DNA of 64,000 nucleotides, taken from the NCBI GenBank assembly GCA_003979345.1, contig RYVZ01000013.1:1-64000 (forward strand). Direction: 5' to 3'. Every line of letters begins with the position of its first letter. Position 1 is the first letter of the stretch. The notes beneath the pieces were generated by a model that saw only the letters and a program-made list of their open reading frames with translations, was not told the DNA's origin and ran no database searches. Made by a program: the position numbers and the translations under genes. This DNA is from Lachnospiraceae bacterium. GTDB lineage: Bacteria > Bacillota > Clostridia > Lachnospirales > Lachnospiraceae. Below are positions 42,056 to 50,512 of this stretch, one piece after another.

Positions 42056-43141
42056 ATGATAACAAATCAGATCATTCAGACCAGTATTGATGAACTGCAT
42101 GCGCTGACAAAGGTTGATTTTGTGGTATATGAGACTAATGGGGAGCGGATCGCAGCAACGGATGGGGACATTATAGTGGATGCAGCGATTCTTTCCGCGT
42201 TTCTTGCATCGCCGGCGGATTCCCAGATCATTGGTGACAGCCATTTACTAAAAATCGTGGACGATGGGGAGATCGCCTATGTTTTGGTTGCAAAGGGAAA
42301 CAGCACAGACACTTATATTATGGGGAAAATTGCGGTCAGTCAGATCAGAAATCTGATGATCGCATATAAAGAACGCTTTGACCGCAATAACTTTTTCCAA
42401 AATTTGCTGTTGGACAATTTATTGCTTGTTGATATTTTTAACCGCGCCAAAAAACTTCATATTGAAATTGAAGCAGTACGGACGGTCTTTCTGATAGAAA
42501 TTCAGTCCGACAAAAATTCTGAGACAAGTGAAACATTGCGCGGTCTGTTCAGCACACAGTCGGGTGATTATGTCACTTCGGTGGACGCAAATAATATCGT
42601 TTTGATCAAGGCGTTGGACCTGGAAGATCAGGCAGGACAGATGGAGACGATCGCATCTACGATCGTTGATATGATGAATACCGAGGCGATGGCAAATGTC
42701 AGGGTTGCTTATGGGAATCCGGTGTTGAACTTAAAGGATGTTTCTAAATCCTATAAGGAAGCGCGGATGGCGATGGATGTCGGAAAAATATTTTATGTGG
42801 AGCGAAAAGTAGTTTCTTATGCGACGCTTGGCATCGGGCGTCTGATCTACCAGCTTCCGGTCAGCCTGTGCCAGATTTTTGTTAAGGAGATTTTTGGCGA
42901 TCAGATTCCGGAGGAATTAGATGAGGAGACATTGACGACGATCCATAAATTTTTTGAGAATAATCTCAATGTATCGGAGACATCGAGGCAGCTTTTTGTT
43001 CACCGGAATACGCTGGTATACCGCATTGAGAAGCTGCAAAAGGCGACAGGGCTTGATATCCGTGTGTTTGACGATGCGATGACTTTAGAGATCGCGTTAA
43101 TGGTCGTAAACTATATGCGTTATCTGGAATCCATGGGATAA
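42056..43141 (+). CDS. CdaR/PucR-type transcriptional regulator
   Basis: A 361-residue protein. The N-terminal 130 residues form a sugar-diacid-recognition-like sensor (IIQTSIDELHALTKVDF, MGKIAVSQIRNLMI); a GGDEF-like CdaR middle domain follows (VRVAYGNPVLNLKDVSKSYKEARMAM near 225-250); the C-terminus is the PucR helix-turn-helix NNLNVSETSRQLFVHRNTLVYRIEKL. Such regulators respond to sugar acids or related carbon sources. GGAG is 8 bases before ATG 42056. It is close to ugpC and may control sugar uptake genes. Confidence 0.87.
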   Translation: MITNQIIQTSIDELHALTKVDFVVYETNGERIAATDGDIIVDAAILSAFLASPADSQIIGDSHLLKIVDDGEIAYVLVAKGNSTDTYIMGKIAVSQIRNLMIAYKERFDRNNFFQNLLLDNLLLVDIFNRAKKLHIEIEAVRTVFLIEIQSDKNSETSETLRGLFSTQSGDYVTSVDANNIVLIKALDLEDQAGQMETIASTIVDMMNTEAMANVRVAYGNPVLNLKDVSKSYKEARMAMDVGKIFYVERKVVSYATLGIGRLIYQLPVSLCQIFVKEIFGDQIPEELDEETLTTIHKFFENNLNVSETSRQLFVHRNTLVYRIEKLQKATGLDIRVFDDAMTLEIALMVVNYMRYLESMG

Positions 43142-43210
43142 CAGAAATTGTGCTCATAAAACAAAGGCATCGCTCATAGAATGTTAATAGTTCTGTGGGG
43201 GGTGCTTTTT

Positions 43211-44506
43211 ATGTATGAACAAAAAATATGTTATATCGACTTATATAGAAATGGTGTAAAATGCGGAAATATGGGACATGTACGCATGGAGTGGGATCAG
43301 GATCACTACCGCTTCGCGGCGAATCTGTGCCATATGGACAGACAGACGCTTGTAACGGTAGTATTGGAGCGCACGGGCGGGCGGCCGCGTACAACTATCC
43401 GGAATATTGCAATCATTCATGGAAAAGGAAGTGCACAGTCTGACTGGATGACATTGGATGGGAATGAGGAGCAGCTGCTTTTTCAGGCGTCGGGAGAAGT
43501 TTATGGTATCTGTCGTCTGCCGGGGATGCGGGTTATGTCCGGCGGGGAAGGAACAGGAAACGGTGAAGGTGCGAAACCGGAGCAGGCGGATTCCGGGTAT
43601 GCCGGGGGCGAGAAGCTACTTGATGAATCGGACTCCGTCAGCGCCGGAACGGACGGAGGAGCGGACTCCGTCGATGGCAGGACAGATAGAGAAGTGATGT
43701 CCGTCAGCGCCGGAACGGATGGAGGAGTGGAGTCCGTCAGCGCCAAAACGGATGGAGGAGCGGGCTTTGTCAATGTCAGAGCGGATAAAGAAGTGAGGTC
43801 CGTTAGTGCCGGGGCGGATAAAGGAGTAGGCTCTGCCAATGTCAGGATGGATGAAGGGGCGGATCTTATCAGGAACAAGACAGATGCGGGGGAGAAATCG
43901 GCGTTTATTGACAGTCTGAAAGAGAATGAGAGCATCACAATGTCCCAAGCGGTCGTGGACAAAGGATCGTGGGTTTTACGGGAAGAGCGGTCTGGATCGG
44001 CACAGGCAGCGGCAATGGAAGAAAATATGACAAGACGCATTCAGGCTGAAGCGGAAAAAGCGAAAGAGGTGCAAGAAACACAGGAGCTGCCTGTCCGCAG
44101 CTGCCCGCAGAGCATGGAAAAACGCAGAAGGAAGGAACGGCATGTAACGGCGCTCTCTGATGATAAATGGAAACAGTTGTGCAGTATATATCCGAATGTG
44201 CATCCGATCGGGGATGAGGTGGACTTTTTGGAAATTACGCCAGCAGATTTCGTGATCCTGCGCCAGGAGTATCAGAATCTTGTCCGAAACAGCTTTTTGC
44301 TGCATGGTTATTATAATTATGATCACATTTTGCTGGGCAAATATCCTGATAAGTATTATATCGGCGTACCGGGAATCATGCACGAGCAGGAGCGGATTGC
44401 GGCGGCGATGTTTGGGTTTGTCGGTTTTGAACGCGCAAATGCGCCGGAGGAGCAAAAGGATAACCGGGATCAGTTTGGCTATTATATGATGGAGGTTGGG
44501 ATATAG
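43211..44506 (+). CDS. DUF6128-like protein with 11-residue tandem repeats
   Basis: A 431-residue protein. The N-terminal domain (1-105) starts MYEQKICYIDLYRNGVKCGN and contains LPGMRV. A low-complexity middle (about 130-250) is built of 11-residue units such as SVSAGTDGGAD, SVDGRTDREVM and SVSAGADKGVG, about eight copies. The C-terminal domain (from LSDDKWKQL) has NVHPIGDEVDFLEITPADF and YNYDHILLGKYPDKYYIGVPG, as in Lachnospiraceae proteins annotated DUF6128. Function unknown. GGGGGG stands before ATG 43211; tadA follows after 75 bases. Confidence 0.75.
   Translation: MYEQKICYIDLYRNGVKCGNMGHVRMEWDQDHYRFAANLCHMDRQTLVTVVLERTGGRPRTTIRNIAIIHGKGSAQSDWMTLDGNEEQLLFQASGEVYGICRLPGMRVMSGGEGTGNGEGAKPEQADSGYAGGEKLLDESDSVSAGTDGGADSVDGRTDREVMSVSAGTDGGVESVSAKTDGGAGFVNVRADKEVRSVSAGADKGVGSANVRMDEGADLIRNKTDAGEKSAFIDSLKENESITMSQAVVDKGSWVLREERSGSAQAAAMEENMTRRIQAEAEKAKEVQETQELPVRSCPQSMEKRRRKERHVTALSDDKWKQLCSIYPNVHPIGDEVDFLEITPADFVILRQEYQNLVRNSFLLHGYYNYDHILLGKYPDKYYIGVPGIMHEQERIAAAMFGFVGFERANAPEEQKDNRDQFGYYMMEVGI
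43625..43905 (+). repeat. 33-base tandem repeats in the DUF6128-like gene
   Basis: About eight imperfect 33-base units, each starting near TCCGTCAGCGCC and holding GGAACGGA, encode 11-residue Ser/Val/Gly/Asp-rich segments. Units have diverged but keep frame and length. Confidence 0.7.
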
Positions 44507-44581
44507 GCATTGCGGAATGAGGATCAATAGGTATATAATTATATCAGGTTTTGGATAAGCTAAAGATATGGAGTCGATGTG

Positions 44582-45166
44582 ATGGAGCTGGATACGAAAT
44601 ATATGCGCGCAGCGCTCAGAGAGGCAAAAAAAGCGTATGCGCTTGGAGAAGTACCGATCGGCTGCGTCATTGTCCGTGACAGGAAGATCATTGCCAGAGG
44701 TTATAACCGGCGGAATACGGATAAGAGTACACTTTCCCATGCAGAGCTTACGGCGATCAGGAAGGCAAGCCGCAAGGCAGGGGACTGGAGGCTGGAGGAT
44801 TGTACGCTTTATGTTACATTAGAGCCGTGTCAGATGTGCGCCGGAGCAATCGTGCAGGCGCGTATCCCGCGTGTAGTCATGGCGTGCATGAACCCCAAGG
44901 CCGGATGTGCGGGGTCTGTTTTGAATATTTTGGACATGCCGGAATTTAATCATCAGGTAGAAGTGACACGGGGCGTTTTGGAGCAGGAATGCAGTGCCAT
45001 TCTGACACAATTTTTCAAGGAGCTTCGTGTCCGTAACAGAGTGGAGAAAAGACAGGGTAACGGGACGGAGAAAAGTCAAGGCAACGGGACGGAGAAAAGT
45101 CAAGGCAACGGGACGGAGAAAAGTCAGGGCAACGGGACGGAGAAAAGTCAGGGCAATGGGATGTAG
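44582..45166 (+). CDS. tadA: tRNA adenosine(34) deaminase with repeat tail
   Basis: A 194-residue protein; the first 152 residues are a complete TadA that converts A34 of tRNA-Arg to inosine. Zinc and catalytic motifs are HAELTA (His and Glu) and PCQMCAGAI (two Cys); GEVPIGCVIV and GYNRRNTDKS are also typical. The last 42 residues are five copies of an eight-residue unit (TEKSQGNG-like), absent from normal TadA proteins, and arise from 24-base DNA repeats running to the stop. The tail is hydrophilic and probably disordered. ATG 44582 is preferred to GTG 44579. Confidence 0.93.
   Translation: MELDTKYMRAALREAKKAYALGEVPIGCVIVRDRKIIARGYNRRNTDKSTLSHAELTAIRKASRKAGDWRLEDCTLYVTLEPCQMCAGAIVQARIPRVVMACMNPKAGCAGSVLNILDMPEFNHQVEVTRGVLEQECSAILTQFFKELRVRNRVEKRQGNGTEKSQGNGTEKSQGNGTEKSQGNGTEKSQGNGM
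45040..45163 (+). repeat. 24-base tandem repeats at the 3' end of tadA
   Basis: Five nearly identical 24-base units, ACGGAGAAAAGTCAAGGCAA followed by CGGG. Units two to five differ at only two or three positions, so the expansion is recent. A decayed continuation (GGGTAATGGGGCGGAAAAGT) extends beyond the stop to about 45194. Confidence 0.85.
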
Positions 45167-45203
45167 CAACGCCGGGGTAATGGGGCGGAAAAGTGCCGCG
45201 GTA

Positions 45204-45232
45204 TTGACAAATGAGCGTAAAACCGATATACT
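45204..45232 (+). promoter_or_regulatory. SRP RNA promoter
   Basis: TTGACA (45204-45209), 17-base spacer, TATACT (45227-45232), 8 bases before the RNA 5' end. Close to consensus, fitting a strongly expressed RNA gene. Confidence 0.85.
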
Positions 45233-45240
45233 TTCAATGC

Positions 45241-45434
45241 GATGCTTCTGATGAAGCCCGTATAGCTGCCCTTGATAAGTGGCGTTGACGTTTTGGTCCT
45301 GCGCAATGAGAACTGCGAATCGTGTCAGGTTGGGAACAAAGCAGCACTAAGCAGATACCCTCATGTGCCGTAGGAGCGCCGGGGCTGAGCTAACTGTCAA
45401 GGTAACGTATGCGGGTTTCATCAGGGGCATTTTT
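45241..45434 (+). ncRNA. ffs: Signal recognition particle RNA (SRP RNA)
   Basis: About 194 bases. The conserved domain IV is seen as GTCAGGTTGGGAACAAAG and CAGCACTAAGCAGATA, with both internal loops that bind Ffh. The 5' end (GCTTCTGATGAAGCCCGTAT) pairs with the 3' end (ATGCGGGTTTCATCAGGGGC) over about 20 positions, closing the long Alu-side helix. A TTTTT run ends the transcript. It is shorter than the roughly 270-base Bacillus form. It acts with Ffh in membrane-protein targeting. Confidence 0.9.
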
Positions 45435-45454
45435 AACTTACGAGGGGGAAGACC

Positions 45455-48424
45455 ATGAAGGTATTTTTGAACGATCTGAAAAAAAACTGGATTGCGCATC
45501 TTATTTTTATTTTGGCATTCCTGCTGTGCCTCTGTGTTTATCCGCTTGAATGGATTGGAAGCAGCGAGTATGTGAGTGCGAGCACGGATGAGCAGCTAAA
45601 GCCGTATATCAGATTGGATAATGAGACCCTGTTTACAGGAACATTTAAGCCTTCTCATGAGCATCTTGACACGATTAGTATCAAGTTTAATACAAAAGAA
45701 ACTCAAATCGTTGACGGGACACTGTTGTTTTTATTATATGATCCCGAGGGTGAGGTTATCGCGCAGCAGACGGTGGGCTGTACGGAAATAAAGAATAATG
45801 ACTATCAGGAATTTGAGATCAATGCGGAATTAGAGACTTCGGAGGAATACCAATATACATTGGAGACTTTTGACAGCTCGGAAGGCGTACCGTTTATTAT
45901 GGGCGGATCGGATGCGATTGGTCCGAGAGAATCCGGGGAGTTTACGTTTTCAGAGGAAGAAGAGCTGGAAAAGCGAATTCCGGTGCGATATACGTATACC
46001 GTTGCTGCCGCGGGGAAAACGGTGCTTGTATATGATATTTGTATTTTGACAGGGGCGCTTTTGCTGTTGTTTGCCACACGCAGAAAAGATCAGGGAATGG
46101 CGGTTCTGCCAGATGGGGGTATCTACCGTTATGTATGTTTTCTCGCAATCTGCGTCATGTTGATCTTTATAGCAGATGAGAGCAAAAAGCCGCTTAGAAT
46201 TGACGGATGCAATTTGAAACATGATGTCGGTGCGGCAGAATGGGAATATCTTGTGATTGGAGACGGTTCCGGGTATAGCGGGGCATGGGCGTCCATGGAC
46301 ACCTATATGCTGAATGCGGGCGATTATTATATCGGGGCGGCTTATTCGGTACAGGAAGGGACGAATAAACTGGTCGTTATTGATAATGGCAAGGTGATCG
46401 TAGAGAGATATCTTCCAAGATCACAAGATTATATCGAAATTCCGTTTACTTTAGAACATGACAGTCAGGAGGTCGTGATACAATACTGGTATGGCGGAGA
46501 GGGCTATTTCTATGCCCATTCGCTTTCCCTGCATTCAAAGACAGGTTTTTATCAGGATGCGGGATATTACGCGGTCATGCTGTGCCTGATCTCCTCGGCA
46601 GTTGCAGGATATATCCTTTTTCAAAGAAAACGTATGATGAGAATGTCTGCGGTGGAGAAGGAGGCGGCAAAGAAGAAATCTGCTGTTGCGGTCATTTTAA
46701 CGATGATCAGTCTGTTTTCTTTTTTACCATATCTGCATGGGGGACTTCCGTGGGGCGACGATCTCTGCTATCATCTGATCCGGATCGAGGGCATCAAGGA
46801 CGGCATGCGTGACGGTCAGTTTCCTGTTATCCTATATCCGGAAGGAATGCGGGGATATGGGTACTTAAACTGTATGTATCCCTATCTGTTCCTGTATATT
46901 CCTGCGATCATCCGCTTATTTGGGGTTTCTTTGGCGGCATCTTATAAAACACTCATATTTTTATTTGGTTTTCTGACAGCGTTTATTACCTATCATTGTA
47001 CAAAATCCATGTATCCTTCCGTGAAGGCGGCATTGACTGCTGCGCTTTTGTATACCTGCTGCGCATACCGGTATACAAATATCTATGCGCGCGGAGCGGT
47101 CGGAGAAGCGTTGGCGATGACGTTTCTGCCGCTGCTGGCCGCGGGGCTTTATCATGTGCTTGCGGGAGATCGTAAAAAGTGGTGGATGCTTGCGCTTGGC
47201 ATGACAGGATTGCTGCAGACGCATATATTGAGCGTGGCGCTCGGAGGAGCATTATGCGTGATTGCGGGTATCCTGTTTTTGTCCCGTGTATGGAAGGAGA
47301 GGCGGTTTATTGAGATCGGAAAGGCGGCGCTGATGACGGTGCTGTTAAATCTGTGGTTTTTGGTACCGTTTTTGCACTATTACAGTGAAGGCGATTTGTG
47401 GACAAGTACGCTAAATTACAGTACTTACAGCGAATGGTCGGTAAAGCTTTCTGGAATCGCGGGGGCAAATATAGCGGGTGATTACCGTTCACTGTCATTG
47501 GGGATTCCGGTGGTCTGTTGTGCAGGAATCGCGATTTTCTGGCTTTTGACGAGGGGATGTACGGAGCAGACGGAGGAGGACAGGGATCGCAGACGCTTTC
47601 TCAAGATCCTTACCGTGTTGGGATTTGTCTGCATCTTCCTATTATCGGGACAGTTTGGCGCGTGGGAGTTTATGAAGCTTCCGGTCTTTGAGAGCTTGTT
47701 CAGTACGATCCAGTTTCCGTGGAGATTGTTTGGATTGTCAAGTGTATTTTTCATTATGGCGGGATGTATCGCGTTATTCGACTGCCCGTATCTGTCGCGT
47801 TATGCACGGAGCACGGCAGTGGCATTATGTGCGGTTTGTATGGTCACGGCAGTTCGATACAAAGAGGATGATTTTGCATACAAAGAGTATACCGATCTTT
47901 ATACGGAGGGGCATCAAAGCAAGGTGATCGGCGTGCCGAAAGGTGCGAAAACGATCGTATATCCGTATGAATGGCGCAGGGAAGGTTTGACGGATGATGT
48001 GTTGATCGCCGAAGCGATCCGCGTGACGGATACGGACGAGGTGACGGTGAGTAGTTACTGGCGCAGTGGGACAACGACCTCGATTTCTTACCGGTCGGAT
48101 TCGGACAGTGAAACGATCGTGCTGCCGGTACAGTTTTATGATGGATATCACGCGGAGGATGAGGAAGGCAGAACGGTTGAAATTGAACCGAGCGAGGATC
48201 AGCTGGTGTCGTTTACGGTCAACGGGGATGGCAGAAAGCACACGGTAAGAATTTCGTTTCGTCAGAATCCGGCGTTTATCATAGCTACGGTGGTTTCCAT
48301 ACTTGCGGCAGTATTTTATGCCTGCCGGTATCCGGTGAGGGTGGTTGTCTGCCGCTTGCAGCGCAGAACAAAGAAGGTGCAGAGCGCAAACTTGGAAGGA
48401 GAGCAGGATGCAGCCGATATCTGA
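45455..48424 (+). CDS. Large membrane protein, PTPS-related/YfhO-like GT-C fold
   Basis: A 989-residue protein. One N-terminal membrane helix is followed by an extracytoplasmic beta domain (about 45-175), a second helix, another carbohydrate-binding-like beta domain (about 245-365) and then about 11 helices. After the fourth helix lies HGGLPWGDDLCYHLIRIEGIKDGMRDGQFPV, the acidic first loop seen in PTPS-related and YfhO-type GT-C proteins. A further external domain precedes the last helix. It probably transfers sugars to surface glycans or teichoic polymers. GAGGGGG precedes the ATG. It overlaps the following gene by 17 bases. Confidence 0.8.
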   Translation: MKVFLNDLKKNWIAHLIFILAFLLCLCVYPLEWIGSSEYVSASTDEQLKPYIRLDNETLFTGTFKPSHEHLDTISIKFNTKETQIVDGTLLFLLYDPEGEVIAQQTVGCTEIKNNDYQEFEINAELETSEEYQYTLETFDSSEGVPFIMGGSDAIGPRESGEFTFSEEEELEKRIPVRYTYTVAAAGKTVLVYDICILTGALLLLFATRRKDQGMAVLPDGGIYRYVCFLAICVMLIFIADESKKPLRIDGCNLKHDVGAAEWEYLVIGDGSGYSGAWASMDTYMLNAGDYYIGAAYSVQEGTNKLVVIDNGKVIVERYLPRSQDYIEIPFTLEHDSQEVVIQYWYGGEGYFYAHSLSLHSKTGFYQDAGYYAVMLCLISSAVAGYILFQRKRMMRMSAVEKEAAKKKSAVAVILTMISLFSFLPYLHGGLPWGDDLCYHLIRIEGIKDGMRDGQFPVILYPEGMRGYGYLNCMYPYLFLYIPAIIRLFGVSLAASYKTLIFLFGFLTAFITYHCTKSMYPSVKAALTAALLYTCCAYRYTNIYARGAVGEALAMTFLPLLAAGLYHVLAGDRKKWWMLALGMTGLLQTHILSVALGGALCVIAGILFLSRVWKERRFIEIGKAALMTVLLNLWFLVPFLHYYSEGDLWTSTLNYSTYSEWSVKLSGIAGANIAGDYRSLSLGIPVVCCAGIAIFWLLTRGCTEQTEEDRDRRRFLKILTVLGFVCIFLLSGQFGAWEFMKLPVFESLFSTIQFPWRLFGLSSVFFIMAGCIALFDCPYLSRYARSTAVALCAVCMVTAVRYKEDDFAYKEYTDLYTEGHQSKVIGVPKGAKTIVYPYEWRREGLTDDVLIAEAIRVTDTDEVTVSSYWRSGTTTSISYRSDSDSETIVLPVQFYDGYHAEDEEGRTVEIEPSEDQLVSFTVNGDGRKHTVRISFRQNPAFIIATVVSILAAVFYACRYPVRVVVCRLQRRTKKVQSANLEGEQDAADI

Positions 48425-49814
48425 AAAAAAGAAAATTATTTTTTTATCAGTCATTGCGCTTGTGATCACGGGGCTTTATATATCTCTTTGCTTTAATCAG
48501 AATATCTGGACCGATGAGGCGTTTACGATCGATCTGTTAAATCGTCAGCAGACGTTTGGAGAAATCGCATCATACACGGCGACTGATGTGCATCCGCCCC
48601 TGTATTATTTTATTCTGAAATGTTTTACGGAAGTATTTGGGGTGCATTTCTGGCTCATAAAGCTGCTCTCGGTTTTGCCTGTGCTGTTGCTGTTCCTGCT
48701 TGATATGATCTGGGTAAGAAAGCGGTTTGGCGCGCGGACGGCGTGCCTGTTCCTGCTTCTTTTCGCCGCAGTTCCGTCCACGATGGAATATGCAGTACAG
48801 ATGCGGATGTACGCGTGGTGCATGTTGTTTGTGACGGGGTGTGCCTGTGCGGCTTGGGATGCCTTTGTGCGGGAAAAGAACGGGAGTTTTATCTGGATGG
48901 GTGTATGCGGTGTCTGTGCGGCATACTCGCATTATTTTGCTTTTGTTGCGATATTGTGGATGTATGGATTTCTGTTTTTGGCATTTGTGTTCCGCAGGAG
49001 TGGGAAAGCGCTGTTAAAATGGCTTATGATGGCGGTGCTTTCGGCGGCCGCGTATCTTCCGTGGATGAAGTATTTTCTGTATCAGATCAGAGGGGTATCA
49101 AACAGCTATTGGATACCTGAGATCACGTCCGCAGTCATACGTGATTATTTTCGCTGGATCTTTGAGACGGATTATCCGGCAGTCACAGCACTTTGCCAGA
49201 TTTTGTTTGCAGCCGGTATCATTGGACTGGCCGGCCTTATGATCGCACACCGGGGAAAACGCGGACGTGATTACGCGGCGCTGTTTTCTCTGCTCATACC
49301 GATACTGGTCGTCGCGACCGGAGTGGTTCTTTCTAAACTGATACGTCCGATTTTTATCATTCGCTATCTGATGCCTGCCGTTCCGCTGCTCTGCTTGTCT
49401 GCGGCGCTTGTGTTTGCAAACCTTTCCGGCAGGGTATGTGCCGTGCTTGCCGCAGCGCTTGTAAGTCTGCTTGCGCTTGATTACCGGACTGAATATTTCG
49501 TGGAGTATCGATCGACCGATACGGACGCGACGCTTGCGCTGCTTCATGAAAATATGGGGGAAAACGATATCATACTATATAATTATAAGTTGTACGATTT
49601 TATCTATCAGTGTTATTTTGATGATGAACAGCTTGTGTATATGGAAGATATGGATTTTGCGTCAGATTATGACCGGATATGGTTTTTGTGCACGGTATAC
49701 AATCCAATGCCAAACGCACAGGTACTTGCGGATAACGGTTGGAGTATTTCATATGTAGGCGATTATGGAATTGAGCAAAATGAGTTTTGGATCTATGTGA
49801 TGAGCAGGGAGTAA
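48408..49814 (+). CDS. GT39/ArnT-like glycosyltransferase
   Basis: A 468-residue polytopic protein with about 10 helices. The first loop has NIWTDEAFTIDLLNR and TDVHPPLYYFILKCF; the Asp-Glu pair and the D-x-HPP motif are the hallmarks of GT39/PMT_2 enzymes that use polyprenyl-phosphate sugars. The C-terminal 80 residues are a soluble external domain. GAAGGAGAG precedes ATG 48408 inside the previous gene, so the longer frame from 48345 is not used. It forms one operon with the genes on both sides. Confidence 0.87.
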   Translation: MQPISEKKKIIFLSVIALVITGLYISLCFNQNIWTDEAFTIDLLNRQQTFGEIASYTATDVHPPLYYFILKCFTEVFGVHFWLIKLLSVLPVLLLFLLDMIWVRKRFGARTACLFLLLFAAVPSTMEYAVQMRMYAWCMLFVTGCACAAWDAFVREKNGSFIWMGVCGVCAAYSHYFAFVAILWMYGFLFLAFVFRRSGKALLKWLMMAVLSAAAYLPWMKYFLYQIRGVSNSYWIPEITSAVIRDYFRWIFETDYPAVTALCQILFAAGIIGLAGLMIAHRGKRGRDYAALFSLLIPILVVATGVVLSKLIRPIFIIRYLMPAVPLLCLSAALVFANLSGRVCAVLAAALVSLLALDYRTEYFVEYRSTDTDATLALLHENMGENDIILYNYKLYDFIYQCYFDDEQLVYMEDMDFASDYDRIWFLCTVYNPMPNAQVLADNGWSISYVGDYGIEQNEFWIYVMSRE

Positions 49815-49816
49815 AT

Positions 49817-50488
49817 ATGAAAAGAGAATGGAGAACGGACCGGACAAAACTGCTTATCATGGCTGTAGCAGGGGTCGCGGGTGTTGCAGCGGCGGTGTAT
49901 CTGTGTATGTCGCCGCAGTTTCGAAGACAGGAAATTCATAAATGTGCAACAACGAATGAGAACTGGCAGACGGGACCGCTCACGGAGACTGCGAAAGCTG
50001 TTCAGGAGTTTGTGCCGCAGGAATCCGAACTGATGCAGATCGCCGTCTGGGTGAACCGGCAGGATGACAGCGCGTCGGAGGGAATGCTCAGGCTGACGGT
50101 CTATGACGGGCAGGGCGTAAGCCTTGCGGTCTGTGAACGACCCGTAGCGGAACTTACAACAAACAATTGGGAATGGTTTGACGTTGGGACAGAATTGAAC
50201 GTCGGACAGACTTATTATTTTTCGATGGAAGCGACAGGCGGCGAAGTGCGGCCGACAGCCGTGTATCGTCCAATGCATCTTGACCGGATAGAGGAGAACG
50301 TTCGGTTCTTATACGGCGGGGAGCCGGTCGAGGGTGGTTCTGCGGCGTGTCAGTACCGATACCGTCTGCCGCTTACCGTTTGGGAGGGAGTTATTTATTT
50401 TATGTTTTGTCTGTTTTTTGCTTTTGCGGCAGGAGAACTGGTGTGCCGCATCGTGTATAAGGAATCGGACCGGGGGAGAAAGATTTGA
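49817..50488 (+). CDS. Membrane protein with extracytoplasmic beta domain, unknown
   Basis: A 223-residue protein with two membrane helices (about 14-32 and 190-212) around an extracytoplasmic domain. That domain contains QEFVPQESELMQIAVWVNRQ and LTVYDGQGVSL, resembling a beta-sandwich sugar-binding module. It starts 2 bases after the GT39 gene and is likely an accessory to the two transferases upstream. Family not recognised. Confidence 0.65.
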   Translation: MKREWRTDRTKLLIMAVAGVAGVAAAVYLCMSPQFRRQEIHKCATTNENWQTGPLTETAKAVQEFVPQESELMQIAVWVNRQDDSASEGMLRLTVYDGQGVSLAVCERPVAELTTNNWEWFDVGTELNVGQTYYFSMEATGGEVRPTAVYRPMHLDRIEENVRFLYGGEPVEGGSAACQYRYRLPLTVWEGVIYFMFCLFFAFAAGELVCRIVYKESDRGRKI

Positions 50489-50512
50489 TCTGTGAAATCG
50501 GGGGATAGTCGG

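Noticed and set aside
43976..44740. 254-codon minus-strand open frame
   Set aside because: Lies across the DUF6128-like gene and tadA start on the opposite strand; no support.
45040..45163. 24-base repeats at tadA as a CRISPR or attachment site
   Set aside because: Tandem, spacer-free and in frame with tadA; no integrase or tRNA nearby.
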